Shown: positions 1 through 9,313 of the stretch, in pieces
Position numbering within the stretch: the stretch's first letter is position 1
Layout of the letters: each line of letters opens with the position of its first letter
Assembly (NCBI RefSeq): GCF_001485215.1
Contig: NZ_BBWW01000001.1
Coordinates: forward strand, 3,906,001 to 3,970,000
Length of the DNA: 64,000 bases
Reading direction: 5' to 3'
Source of the DNA: Leptolyngbya sp. NIES-2104
GTDB lineage: Bacteria > Cyanobacteriota > Cyanobacteriia > Leptolyngbyales > Leptolyngbyaceae
The notes under the pieces: model-generated
The model's database searches: none
What the model was told of the DNA's origin: nothing
Seen by the model: the letters and a program-made list of their open reading frames with translations, nothing else
Made by a program: the position numbers and the translations under genes

Positions 1-2
1 AC

Positions 3-1637
3 TACGATCTTCGAGTGGAATATGCAGAATTCGGAGGAGATGCCAGCGCGAAACTATATTGGGCAAGTCCAAGCCAGACGCGAGAAATCATTCCACAAAG
101 TCAGCTAAAATCACCGTTTATCAGCACGAATACGAATTCGGGCGCGGCTTTGATGGGAGATGCGCGAGACATTGATATCAACAGTCTCACGTCGATTAAC
201 GATAGTTTAAGCTCTGAGAATCTTTCGGATTTCTACCGATTTACTCTGACACAATCGACGGCAATCAACGTCACCATTGGAAATCTAGCTGCTAACGTAG
301 ATCTCAAACTGCTCAATGAGCGGGGCGATATTATTAGCACATCTGCCAATGATGGAACCATGATGGAATCAATCTCCGCAGTTTTGAGCGCTGGAACGTA
401 TATGCTCCAGGTCTTTTCCGGTCAGCCCGTGAATACTCAGTATGTGATGACTTCCGCGATCGCAGACACAATTCGAGAGCGTGCGCGACCTGCTGATACT
501 TTTATCGACTCGATGGGAATTAATACCCATTTACGCTACACCGGACTCAGTTATGGACGCTTTGATGATGTGGTCGAGCCGCGTCTAAAAGAATTGGGAC
601 TCCGACACATTCGCGATGGTGGTAACGATCCGAATCTGTACCCCAAGATTCGACGATTGGCACAGAGTGGAATCAAGACGACGTTGATCATGGACCCGCG
701 TGATGGAGTGACACCAGATAATGCAGTCTCGCTGATTAAGGCAGGAATGCCCGGAATCGAGGCGGTCGAAGGTCCGAATGAATGGGATGTCGGGAATATG
801 ACCTATAAAGGTGCAAACTACCCGGACGGACTGCGCTTGTATCAATCGGAGCTGTATCGTGCAGTCAAAAATGATCCCGTGACTGCAAAATTGCCTGTGT
901 TGATTCCGTCGATGGCACAGCCAGAACATGCTGAAAAAATCGGATCACTGGGCGAATACAGTGATTACGGCAATATGCACAGTTATTCGGGGGGTCGAGT
1001 TCCAGCGTTTGACTTCGATCGACGTTGGTTGCCGTTGACGCGAAAATATTCGGACAACAAAACGATCATCGTGACCGAAACGGGCTATCACAATGGGATT
1101 AACGATCGAGAAACGACACACAAAGCTGTGACCGAGCAAGTTTCAGCAAAGTACATTCCACGCACGTTTCTAGAATTCTTTAATCGAGGTATCAAGCGCA
1201 CGTTTCTCTATGAATTTCTGGATCAGCGCCCCCTGCCTGATTCGGAAAATAACTACGGGATTATTCGGCATGATGGCACTCCGAAGCCTGCGTTTTATGC
1301 GCTGCGGAACATGATTCGTGTGTTGAATGATAAGCCTGGAAGTACGGCAAGTGGATCGCTCTCCTACTATTTCAGCGGCGATGTCAAAGATCTGCGTCAT
1401 ATGTTGCTGCAAAAGAGCAATGGTGAGTTTTATCTAGTGATGTGGCTGAATTCTGAAAGTACAGAAGCGACGAAAACGCAACGGGTCACGGTGAATTTGT
1501 TAACGCCAACAAAGGAAGCGGCGACGTTTTTACCGAATCGATCGGATTCTGCGACGGCGACGTTTTCGACTCCGAGCCGGGTGACGATGGATGTTCCGGA
1601 TGCACCGATTATTTTGAAGGTGGTGCCGAGAGCGTGA
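3..1637 (+). CDS. PA14-PPC-glycoside hydrolase (clan GH-A-like), 5' truncated by window edge
   Basis: The reading frame is open to the left edge, so the true start lies outside the window; the GTG at 15 is only an in-frame codon. The first ~30 residues look like the end of a PA14 carbohydrate-binding domain (GGDASAKLYWASPSQ). Residues ~50-148 fit a PPC (bacterial pre-peptidase C-terminal) domain. Residues ~160-540 look like a TIM-barrel glycosidase: GPNEWD near residue 256 (numbered from 15) would hold the acid/base Glu and VTETGYHN near 355 the nucleophile, as in clan GH-A. It is probably secreted and acts on polysaccharide, but the signal peptide would be upstream of the window. It converges on the oxidoreductase at 1783 with a nested inverted repeat between. 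The substrate cannot be told from sequence. Confidence 0.75.
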   Translation, partial: YDLRVEYAEFGGDASAKLYWASPSQTREIIPQSQLKSPFISTNTNSGAALMGDARDIDINSLTSINDSLSSENLSDFYRFTLTQSTAINVTIGNLAANVDLKLLNERGDIISTSANDGTMMESISAVLSAGTYMLQVFSGQPVNTQYVMTSAIADTIRERARPADTFIDSMGINTHLRYTGLSYGRFDDVVEPRLKELGLRHIRDGGNDPNLYPKIRRLAQSGIKTTLIMDPRDGVTPDNAVSLIKAGMPGIEAVEGPNEWDVGNMTYKGANYPDGLRLYQSELYRAVKNDPVTAKLPVLIPSMAQPEHAEKIGSLGEYSDYGNMHSYSGGRVPAFDFDRRWLPLTRKYSDNKTIIVTETGYHNGINDRETTHKAVTEQVSAKYIPRTFLEFFNRGIKRTFLYEFLDQRPLPDSENNYGIIRHDGTPKPAFYALRNMIRVLNDKPGSTASGSLSYYFSGDVKDLRHMLLQKSNGEFYLVMWLNSESTEATKTQRVTVNLLTPTKEAATFLPNRSDSATATFSTPSRVTMDVPDAPIILKVVPRA

Positions 1638-1642
1638 TAGGT

Positions 1643-1728
1643 ATTGTGTAATGGGGCAATTGTGGGGCAGGCATCCTGCCCGCCACCGGGAAGCAGGCAA
1701 GATGCCTGCCTCACAGTAATTACACAAT
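1643..1728. repeat. Nested inverted repeat of the GCAGGCAT type between convergent genes
   Basis: Outer arms ATTGTGTAAT (1643-1652) and ATTACACAAT (1719-1728) enclose a second palindromic pair built on GGCAGGCATCCTGCC and GGCAAGATGCCTGCC. The whole 86 bp can fold into one long hairpin. GGCAGGCAT-type hairpins are a common kind of dispersed repeat in filamentous cyanobacteria (general knowledge). Here it sits between two convergent genes and could also end both transcripts. Confidence 0.7.
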
Positions 1729-1782
1729 TTATGATTCAACTTTCATAATCGCTCTACCCGGATCTTCCGTTGCAACGATAGA

Positions 1783-3288
1783 TTATCGGATCGATCGCAA
1801 TAATTCCAAATGTTTACCCACAGGCGCGATCGTATTTGCCGCGATCATTCCACTCGCAGCCACCGCAGGTAATCCAATGCCTGGAAATGTCGAATCTCCA
1901 CAGCACAACAATCCTGAAATCGGTGTCATCGCACTGGGGAACAATCCATCGGTTGCGCGAATTGCTGCTCCATAAGTTCCTCGATATCGACGTAAAAATC
2001 TTTCGTGAGTGATGGGTGTTCCGACTAACGATAGTTCAGTTCTCGATCGAATATCCGGTATCACTCGCTCCAAAGCTTTCCACATGACCTCCGCCCGTTG
2101 TTGTTTTAGTTCCTCATAGTTCTCACATTGCTCCCAAACTTCATAAGGTTCATTGCCCGGTGTGTAGACATGAATGGCATGTTTTCCATCAGGTGCAAGG
2201 GATGGATCAAGAATGGATGGAATCGAGATCAGCACAACATTTTGAGGCGCACCAATGCCTAAGTTCCAATCATTGACCACAATGTGATGACACGCGATCG
2301 AGTCTAATCCCTGTGCATCAATGCCTAAGTGCAAGTGCATGAAACTCTCACAGGTCGGTGTTGCTTGTCGTGCTTGCTGAAATCGTTTCGGGAAACTATC
2401 GACTAACTTAAGCGTGTCCCAAATCGAAGCATTGGAAACCACATAGCGCGATCGCAGTTCTTCACCGTTTTGCAATCGCACCCCGATCGCTTTCTGATTT
2501 TCAACTAAAACCTTTTCTACGGGTGCTCTTAAGCGAACTTTACCACTATGCTTTTCAATGCCACGAACTAACGCATCGACGATCGCACCACTCCCACCCG
2601 CTGGATAGTCCAATTTCACATTCGGGCGATACCAATCGGCAAACATAAACGCCACTTCAGCGGCATTAGTGCTATCTGCTGGAAGTCCCGATAGTAAAAA
2701 GCACAATAGATCTAACCAATTGCGAATGAATGGATCAGTAATCACCTGATTCATTACAGGCGCGAATGCTCCAGTAAGCTTGGAAAACCCGATCGCATTT
2801 TGCACCATTGCAGGTAAGTACTGTCCAACGCTTAAAAGTGCTCCTAAGTCATAGCGCACCGCAGCGGGGGGAAGCGCGATCGCGGCTCTTGCTAACGGAC
2901 TCATTACTTCTTGCAATCGTTGCCATTCTGCAACCGCAGATTCTCCTCGAAGTTGCTGTAAGACTTCGCAGAACTGAGAAGCTCCGACTTGCGTATCGAA
3001 CGTTCCTTCTGGCAGACAACAGCCCCACGTTTCGTAATTTAGCCACGAGATATCTTCGTCGATCGCGTCTAAAACTTGCCGTAAGGGATTCGGAGAAGGA
3101 CTGTAAGACATTCCCGAATACAAGGAAGGACCCGAATCGAACGTATATCCGTTGCGCTTAAAACTATGGGCGGCTCCTCCAGCGATCGAATGACTCTCAC
3201 ACACGAGCACATTAAATCCATATTTCGCCAGAATTGCTGCACAACTCAAGCCACCGATTCCGCTACCAATCACAATGACATCAATCAT
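1783..3288 (-). CDS. FAD-dependent oxidoreductase, phytoene desaturase / carotenoid isomerase family
   Basis: The 501-residue protein opens with a Rossmann FAD-binding motif (IDVIVIGSGIGGLSCAA) followed by the ESHSIAGGAAHSF segment typical of CrtI/CRTISO proteins; the C-terminal ISGLLCCGDSTFPGIGLP is the second FAD contact of this family. Known members desaturate or isomerise carotenoids, or reduce retinol-like polyenes, at the membrane. I chose the ATG at 3288 rather than the upstream one at 3309 because AGGA lies about 9 nt before it and the FAD motif starts at once. It stands alone, with no other carotenoid gene nearby. Whether it is CrtH itself or a paralogue cannot be decided here. Confidence 0.75.
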   Translation of the reverse strand: MIDVIVIGSGIGGLSCAAILAKYGFNVLVCESHSIAGGAAHSFKRNGYTFDSGPSLYSGMSYSPSPNPLRQVLDAIDEDISWLNYETWGCCLPEGTFDTQVGASQFCEVLQQLRGESAVAEWQRLQEVMSPLARAAIALPPAAVRYDLGALLSVGQYLPAMVQNAIGFSKLTGAFAPVMNQVITDPFIRNWLDLLCFLLSGLPADSTNAAEVAFMFADWYRPNVKLDYPAGGSGAIVDALVRGIEKHSGKVRLRAPVEKVLVENQKAIGVRLQNGEELRSRYVVSNASIWDTLKLVDSFPKRFQQARQATPTCESFMHLHLGIDAQGLDSIACHHIVVNDWNLGIGAPQNVVLISIPSILDPSLAPDGKHAIHVYTPGNEPYEVWEQCENYEELKQQRAEVMWKALERVIPDIRSRTELSLVGTPITHERFLRRYRGTYGAAIRATDGLFPSAMTPISGLLCCGDSTFPGIGLPAVAASGMIAANTIAPVGKHLELLRSIR

Positions 3289-3309
3289 AGTGAAATTCCT
3301 ATCTATCAT

Positions 3310-3784
3310 CCCCGTATTATCACGAATCTACCTCTCGAAAATTAATCGTGCTGTTTTTAAAATCGCGTGTAGTATGCAAAATTAGGTGTGCTATTTCTTA
3401 CATTGAGGAGGCTTCCGTAGCGATACTTAGTTGAACGAATTACACCCGAAAAGATTGTAATTTCTGAGCAAAACAATTGGCTCAAACTGAGCAATTTAGA
3501 GTGATTTCTAGTCGAGATTCGCTCTGTTTTCAGTTGCTCGAAACGTTTAGGGGCAACCGTTTTAGAAATTTCTCTAACTTTCTTGAATTGAGTTGTTTAT
3601 TCTTGTAAAAACCTGGGCAGTCTAAGTTCGTTACACGAGAAATAAATCACGATCGATGCTCAATAGAGTAACAGATTTTTAGATAAATTTCCGTGTGATC
3701 ACCCAAACTTTTTCAACATCCCAAGACTGCACTTCTCGAATGCAGACACCTGTTACTCATTCACTTACAGCGGGCTAACAAACA
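3310..3784. other. 475-bp gap upstream of pilM
   Basis: No convincing ORF, RNA gene or long repeat was seen. It is AT-richer than its flanks and lies between divergent genes, so it should hold the promoters of the oxidoreductase (minus) and of the pilMNOQ operon (plus). I could not fix a -10/-35 pair with confidence. Confidence 0.4.
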
Positions 3785-4873
3785 GTGGTTAACGTCAAGA
3801 GTTTATTCTCAAAAAAATCAAGGGGGGTTGGCATTGAGTTAGCCGCCGATCGCCTAAACATTGTGCTCCTGCGGAAACAGGGGCAAGGCTTTCGACTCGG
3901 TTCTTATGCGACGGTTCCCGTTCCTGAAGGTGTGTTTCACGAAGGGCAAATCACCGATCCGCCCGCGATGGCAGAGATTATTCAATCTGCGTTAGCCGAA
4001 CACAAAATCAAAGTGAAACAGGTGGCAACGGCGGTTCCTGGTGGGCGCGATACGGTGACGCGGATTATTCCCGTTCCGGCAGAACTCGACGATCGAGAAC
4101 TGCGCGAAATGGTGCTCAATCAAGAAGCGGGCTTGTATCTGCCTTTTCCTCGTGAAGAAGCCGATGTTGATTACCAGAAGCTCGGTCTGTTTGTGGATGA
4201 AGACGGGATCGAAAAGGTGCAAGTTCTCCTAGTTGCGACCCGCAAAGAAGTGACAGATACCTATCTCAATACATTCCAGCAAGCGGGGTTACAGGTTGAT
4301 GTCCTGGAAGTCAGTAGTTTTTCGCTGATTCGGACGATTCGAGAACAGTTGAGACAGTTTGCCCCTCAAGAAGCGGTCGCACTGGTCGATATCGAGTTTG
4401 ACAATACCGAAATTTCGATCACGGTGGATGGTGTGCCTCAGTTTTCGCGAACTGTCCCGATCGGAACTTATCAAATTCAATCGGCGCTATCGAGAGCGAT
4501 GAATTTACCGCCCTCGCGCAATATTGATTTACTGCAAGGAATGACGATTCCGACCGGGGATTCTAACCGACCGGGTGGAAATCCAGGAGCGGCGGCGATG
4601 CTGCGAGTGTTAGGAGAACTGAGCGATGAACTGCGGCGATCGATTGATTTCTACCTGAACCAAGGCGAAAACCTCGAAGTCGCGCAGGTGATGTTAGCTG
4701 GACCCGGAGCCGCGATCGGGCAATTAGACGAATTTTTTACAACTCGATTGAGTTTGCCCTGTAGCTTGGTTGATCCGGTCACGGCTTTATCGCTCAACGG
4801 TGATGAAATTCCAGCGAACTTGCGCCCTGGTCTGGGTGTGGTACTCGGTTTAGGACTGCGGGAGGCGTGGTAA
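3785..4873 (+). CDS. pilM: Type IV pilus assembly protein PilM
   Basis: The 362-residue protein has the FtsA/actin-like fold of PilM: GIELAADRLNIVLLRK at the N-terminus (phosphate-1 region), ALVDIEFDNTEISI mid-protein (phosphate-2) and VMLAGPGAAIGQLDEFF near the C-terminus (adenosine site). PilM is a cytoplasmic ATP-binding protein that docks on the N-terminal tail of PilN and links the pilus motor to the inner-membrane platform. Translation starts at GTG 3785. It is first in pilMNOQ and its stop codon abuts the ATG of pilN. The length is normal for the family. Confidence 0.93.
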   Translation: MVNVKSLFSKKSRGVGIELAADRLNIVLLRKQGQGFRLGSYATVPVPEGVFHEGQITDPPAMAEIIQSALAEHKIKVKQVATAVPGGRDTVTRIIPVPAELDDRELREMVLNQEAGLYLPFPREEADVDYQKLGLFVDEDGIEKVQVLLVATRKEVTDTYLNTFQQAGLQVDVLEVSSFSLIRTIREQLRQFAPQEAVALVDIEFDNTEISITVDGVPQFSRTVPIGTYQIQSALSRAMNLPPSRNIDLLQGMTIPTGDSNRPGGNPGAAAMLRVLGELSDELRRSIDFYLNQGENLEVAQVMLAGPGAAIGQLDEFFTTRLSLPCSLVDPVTALSLNGDEIPANLRPGLGVVLGLGLREAW

Positions 4874-5734
4874 ATGTACAGTTTAGATGTCAATTTTCTC
4901 AACGATCGACCAGAGATCAAGCCCGATAAACGGCGCAGCAGTGGAGGACGCAAACCCTCGATTTCATCCGACGATCGTCGCCCGCTGTATCTTGGAGTTG
5001 CAGCGCTGGTCTTTTTTCCGACACTTGCGGCGGCGCTCTTGGGAATTCTCACCTTGCGAAACGGTGATTTAGAAAAGCAGAAAGCCGATTTAGAGATACA
5101 GCTTGGCAATTTAGAAACTGAGAAGAAAAATCTCTCGAAGATTCAGGAAGACGCGAAACAAGCGACCGCAGAAGCAGAGTCGCTGGCTTCCGTGTTTAAC
5201 CAGATCAAACCTTGGTCAGCAATGACTCAGGACATTCGCGATCGCTTGCCTTCGACGGTCCAGCTTGCCTCGATTGAGCAGAAAGCTGATCCGGCTGCTG
5301 CTGGAATCACTCCCGCAGCCTCGACGACTCCCGTGTCAGGACGCATCGAGATTAAAGGAACAGCGAATTCGTTTAATGATGTCAATGATTTTCTATTGAC
5401 GCTTCAGCAATCGAATTTTCTCAGAGCCGATCAAACCAAAGTCATCAGCGCGGAGTTGGGTGAGGAAAGAACGCTTCAGCTACCAGAATTTCCAGGCGTG
5501 AAGCGGGAAATGGGTGAGTTCAAACCTCCTCGCCTACCGCGACGAGTCTCGTTTGCGATCGCAACTGCGATTAATGATGTTCCGGCTTCGGAATTGATTC
5601 GGGAACTCGATCGTAAAGGGGCAGTGGGTCTTGTGACTCGGATCGAAGCCTTGAAAGAACGCGGTGTGATCTCGGAGTCGGCTCCGAAATCTCCGACCCC
5701 CGCAGCGAAACCAGACGGAGCGAAAAAACCATGA
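4874..5734 (+). CDS. pilN: Type IV pilus assembly protein PilN
   Basis: The 286-residue bitopic inner-membrane protein has a short cytoplasmic tail containing VNFLNDRP (residues 6-13), the equivalent of the INLLP motif that binds PilM. A membrane segment follows at about residues 36-60, then a coiled coil (~62-105), then a periplasmic ferredoxin-like domain. It forms the alignment subcomplex with PilO. The start is directly behind the pilM stop (0-bp gap) and its end overlaps pilO by 4 bases (ATGA), which indicates translational coupling. The C-terminal ~20 residues are Pro/Ala/Lys-rich. Confidence 0.9.
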   Translation: MYSLDVNFLNDRPEIKPDKRRSSGGRKPSISSDDRRPLYLGVAALVFFPTLAAALLGILTLRNGDLEKQKADLEIQLGNLETEKKNLSKIQEDAKQATAEAESLASVFNQIKPWSAMTQDIRDRLPSTVQLASIEQKADPAAAGITPAASTTPVSGRIEIKGTANSFNDVNDFLLTLQQSNFLRADQTKVISAELGEERTLQLPEFPGVKREMGEFKPPRLPRRVSFAIATAINDVPASELIRELDRKGAVGLVTRIEALKERGVISESAPKSPTPAAKPDGAKKP

Positions 5735-6609
5735 CGGCTGACTTTATTCCTGATTCGGAGTTTGAGAGTACTCCAAACTATCCCACAGCGTTTGGGGTCA
5801 CATTTACGCCAACCATTAGCGGAATTCTGCTGGGTCTGCTGGGTTTGCTCGGTGGCGGTGCGCTGATCTACTATCTGGTGATGCCTGCATTTGAAACGAA
5901 TCAAACCTTGAGCAAGTCTGTCGAAGAGAAAACGCAACAGCTTCAACAACAAGGCGCGATTCGTAAACAGATTCAGGATGCGAAGGATCAGTTAGAGAAA
6001 GCAAAACAGAAACGAGATCAGGTTTACAGCTTGTTTGCCAATGAGAAAACCTTGAATACGCTGATGTTTGATCTCAACCAATTGATCGAGCGGAACAATG
6101 CAGGGTTACTCGCTGCAAGAAATACAAAGCTAAATGCTTGTCCAGCGTATGTGCGGCAAATATTCGCGACTCCGGGCGGTGCTCAAGAGTTTCAAGATCA
6201 GTTTGGTCCGCTAGTGTCTGAGGCAAAGTTAAAACGCTTCAAGCCGGACGATAAAGGAGCCGCAGTGATCAACGATAGTTCGCTGGGTGCGCCAATTAAC
6301 AACAAGCTAAAGCGCCAAACGATCGATATCGAGATTCGCGGCAACTTTAACCAAACGCAGTCGATTTTTAGAACGATCGAGCGGCTTCAACCGCTGTTAC
6401 TGGTTCGCAATCTAGATGTCAAAGTCGTGGATCAAAAAGTAGCAGAAGGCTTGTACGAAATCCAGCCCGACGGCACGATCCGCTATTTAACCAACTGCCA
6501 ACCGGATAACCAAATCGCGGCGACCTTCCAGATGGATGCACTGTTGCCGTTGACCGATGTCGATCGACAAGCGGTACAAGCGGCTCAGCAATCCCCTGAG
6601 AAAAAATAG
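5731..6609 (+). CDS. pilO: Type IV pilus assembly protein PilO
   Basis: The 292-residue protein has a single membrane segment at about residues 28-50, a coiled coil (~52-95) and a periplasmic domain, the usual PilO plan. It pairs with PilN in the periplasm and connects the PilM platform to the PilQ secretin. It overlaps pilN by ATGA. No pilP follows, as is usual in cyanobacteria, so PilO probably contacts PilQ without that lipoprotein. A 190-bp gap with a dispersed inverted repeat separates it from pilQ. Confidence 0.9.
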   Translation: MTADFIPDSEFESTPNYPTAFGVTFTPTISGILLGLLGLLGGGALIYYLVMPAFETNQTLSKSVEEKTQQLQQQGAIRKQIQDAKDQLEKAKQKRDQVYSLFANEKTLNTLMFDLNQLIERNNAGLLAARNTKLNACPAYVRQIFATPGGAQEFQDQFGPLVSEAKLKRFKPDDKGAAVINDSSLGAPINNKLKRQTIDIEIRGNFNQTQSIFRTIERLQPLLLVRNLDVKVVDQKVAEGLYEIQPDGTIRYLTNCQPDNQIAATFQMDALLPLTDVDRQAVQAAQQSPEKK

Positions 6610-6652
6610 CGATCGCTGATGAACTTCTGCGCTGCGATTGCAAATCCGGGAA

Positions 6653-6738
6653 GCCCCCTAAATCCCCCACGAGTGGGGGACTTCAAACCAAAAGAGCTTT
6701 AACGCTCAAAGTCCCCCAGAATGGGGGATTTAGGGGGC
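6653..6738. repeat. Dispersed inverted repeat, CCCCCTAAATCCCCC family, copy 1
   Basis: The left arm GCCCCCTAAATCCCCCA...TGGGGGACTT (6653 on) is matched by its reverse complement ending at 6738 (GGGGGATTTAGGGGGC). Each arm is itself a small hairpin (CCCCCAnnnTGGGGG). Further copies are at 38525-38629 and, as a half copy, at 32357-32384. It sits between pilO and pilQ and may act as an RNA hairpin that lowers or tunes pilQ expression; that role is inferred. Confidence 0.8.
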
Positions 6739-6808
6739 GAAACCCACTTCCAACGCAGCGAAAAACCATCCATATAATCCCCAATTCCCCCTAAGAGGAG
6801 TGTCCCCC

Positions 6809-9256
6809 GTGAAAGAGCTTCGATCGATCACTATTGCAACTGCCGCGACGCTTGCCCTAGTCAGTCCTGCGTCTGCTAACCCAACCCAAGTCACCAATGT
6901 GCGCGTCAACCCGAATGGTGCTGGTTTTGATGTTGTGCTCGAAACCCAAGGCGGCAAAGCGCCTCAAGTGTTCAACGTCAATCGCGGCAATACGTGGAAT
7001 GCGTATGTGTTCAATGCCCAAATCAGTCAACCGTTCAATCAGAAAAATCCGGCTCCTGGAATTGCTCAGATTTCAGTGATTCCGTCGGGTGCGAATGGTG
7101 TGCAAGTGACGGTCGTGGGAACGAATGCAGCCCCGATCGGTCAAATTGCTTCCCGGAATGCTCAAGGTGTGATCTTCAATGTTGCGGGTGCAGGTGGCGG
7201 AAGTGCTCCGAACACTGCCCCTCCGATCGTTACGGCTCAAGCACAGTCGGCTCCTTTGCCAACGGCTCCCGTCGCTCAATCGATGCCAAATTCGACCACT
7301 CCGATCGCTCCGTTTGTTCCGAGTGCTCAGGTGCCGAATCAAGGACAGCCAGTCGTTCCAGTTGCCCCAGCTCCACCGTTGCTCAGAAGAGCCGTTGCGC
7401 CTCCAGTCGGTGATCAAGCGATTTCGCAGATTGATACCTCAGCAACAACGATCGATCTCGGCACAAATGAGCGGATTCCTCGGTTGGTGTTGCGTGATGC
7501 TCCAGTACGAGAAGTGTTGTCACTTTTGGCACGTGCAGCAAAATTGAACCTAGCTTATGTCGAGCCGCCTAGTAACGGACAGCAGGGACAGCAAGGTGCT
7601 AAACCGAATGGTCCTACAATCTCTTTAGACATTGAGAATGAATCTGTCCAGGAGGTATTTAACCACGTCTTGCGAGTCACTTGCGTAACGCCAACGTTTG
7701 CAGTGGTAAATGGTGGCAGTACGGGTCAATGTGCGTCTTTGGAAGCAAATCGAGTTGGGCGAACTCTGTTTGTTGGACCTCGCCTCCCTGACGATGCGAG
7801 AAATTTCATCACTCGAACCATCCGTCTCAATCAGGTTTCTGCGTCTGATGCTGCTGGTTTTCTAACAACTCAAGGTGCTGAAACCCAGCAAGCTGGTACA
7901 AGGAGAACAGTTGTCAGCTTGAGACGATCCGATAACCAAGTGCGAGAGGAATTAGTTGAAGAACCTGCAATCATTTCTCTACGGGCAACAGAGGGGACGG
8001 CTCCGCTATTGCTCAGAGGAGTAGCGATAACCGCTGATCCTCGTCTCAACACAGTTACTCTTGTTGGATCACCCCGTAGGATTGAGATTGCAACTCGCCT
8101 GCTCACTCAACTTGATGCTCGTCGTCGTCAAGTTGCAATCAATGTAAAAATTGTTGATGTGAATTTGCTGAGAACGGATGACTTTAACACCAGTTTCTCT
8201 TTTGGCATTGGCAACAACTTCTTTAACGTCGATCGAGGTGCAGCAGTTTTCAACTTCGGTCAGTACAGACCACCGACTAGTGCTGAATCGACCGATAGTT
8301 TAGCTGGTCGTCCTATCATCAATAACCCCTACACGGATTCTAACAGCTTCATTAATGTCAATGGCGCTGGGTTCCCAGTTCCTAATACGTCTCCAGGAGA
8401 GCGAGTCATTGTTGATGGACGAGTGTTAACGAACATTCCAAATGGATCTGCAACATTCTTTGGTCGATCGGTTCAGACGAACAATCCTCTGCAACCGGGT
8501 ATTACCGACATCACTCCAGCGACTCCTAATGTGACAACGTTCACCACTGATCCAACCACTGGAAGGGTAACAGGAGCCTTCTCACCTGGAACGGTTGGAG
8601 CACTTACTGCTGCCTTGCCGACTTTGTTCCAATTCCCAACGCGCTTTTTGGCACGATTGCAGTCGCAAGTTACGAGCGGAAATGCAAAAATTCTGACTGA
8701 TCCAACTGTTATTGTCCAGGAGGGTCAAAAAGCAAATGTCAACCTGACTCAAGATGTAGTCACGAACACTAAAATCACCCGTACAGATACGGCGGGTGTG
8801 AGTCGTGAAACTGTTGAGCTAGAAAGACAGCAAGCAGGATTGAAGCTCGATATTGTACTGGATCGAATTGATGATAATGGCTTTGTCTCTCTTAGTATCA
8901 ATCCCTCTGTGACGGCTCCGGTTAGCACCGTAGACACAGGTGCAGGTCGAGTCGTGCTGTTATCAAGACGGGAGATTCAATCTGGTTTAATTCGGTTACG
9001 CGATGGACAAACATTGATTTTGTCTGGAATCATTCAGGAAAGCGATCGTTCTTCTGTAAGAAAAGTTCCAATTTTGGGCGACCTTCCTCTGTTAGGTTCG
9101 CTTTTCAGAAGCACGAGTCGCGATAATCAGCGTCAAGAAGTCATCGTGATGCTGACCCCTCAAATCCTGGATGATAGTGATCAATCCAACTTTGGTTACG
9201 GTTATGTTCCCGGTCGCGAAGTGCGTCAGTTCTTGCAGCAGCAAGAAAACCGCTAA
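6809..9256 (+). CDS. pilQ: Type IV pilus secretin PilQ
   Basis: The 815-residue precursor of the outer-membrane pilus secretin. A signal peptide ends at VSPASA (residue ~24). An AMIN domain (~25-110) follows, then a Pro/Ala-rich linker, N0/STN (~215-290), N1-type repeats, and the secretin barrel domain whose signature VPILGDLPLLGSLFRS is near the C-terminus. I place the start at GTG 6809 because AAGAGGAG lies 8 nt upstream; a GTG at 6800 overlaps that ribosome-binding site. It forms the gated channel for the pilus fibre. Its 3' end (9190-9211) recurs as a 22-bp scar at 10302. Confidence 0.93.
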   Translation: MKELRSITIATAATLALVSPASANPTQVTNVRVNPNGAGFDVVLETQGGKAPQVFNVNRGNTWNAYVFNAQISQPFNQKNPAPGIAQISVIPSGANGVQVTVVGTNAAPIGQIASRNAQGVIFNVAGAGGGSAPNTAPPIVTAQAQSAPLPTAPVAQSMPNSTTPIAPFVPSAQVPNQGQPVVPVAPAPPLLRRAVAPPVGDQAISQIDTSATTIDLGTNERIPRLVLRDAPVREVLSLLARAAKLNLAYVEPPSNGQQGQQGAKPNGPTISLDIENESVQEVFNHVLRVTCVTPTFAVVNGGSTGQCASLEANRVGRTLFVGPRLPDDARNFITRTIRLNQVSASDAAGFLTTQGAETQQAGTRRTVVSLRRSDNQVREELVEEPAIISLRATEGTAPLLLRGVAITADPRLNTVTLVGSPRRIEIATRLLTQLDARRRQVAINVKIVDVNLLRTDDFNTSFSFGIGNNFFNVDRGAAVFNFGQYRPPTSAESTDSLAGRPIINNPYTDSNSFINVNGAGFPVPNTSPGERVIVDGRVLTNIPNGSATFFGRSVQTNNPLQPGITDITPATPNVTTFTTDPTTGRVTGAFSPGTVGALTAALPTLFQFPTRFLARLQSQVTSGNAKILTDPTVIVQEGQKANVNLTQDVVTNTKITRTDTAGVSRETVELERQQAGLKLDIVLDRIDDNGFVSLSINPSVTAPVSTVDTGAGRVVLLSRREIQSGLIRLRDGQTLILSGIIQESDRSSVRKVPILGDLPLLGSLFRSTSRDNQRQEVIVMLTPQILDDSDQSNFGYGYVPGREVRQFLQQQENR

Positions 9257-9281
9257 CGCAAACCCACTCTAGATCCACAGC

Positions 9282-9313
9282 GCCAGAGTTCCCCTGCGAA
9301 TTCTGGCTTTTTT
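9282..9313 (+). terminator. Intrinsic terminator of pilMNOQ
   Basis: A 9-bp stem (GCCAGAGTT with AATTCTGGC, one G-U pair) and an 8-nt loop are followed by six T. It lies 26 bp behind the pilQ stop and its T-run touches the stop codon of the convergent vapC. Confidence 0.8.
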
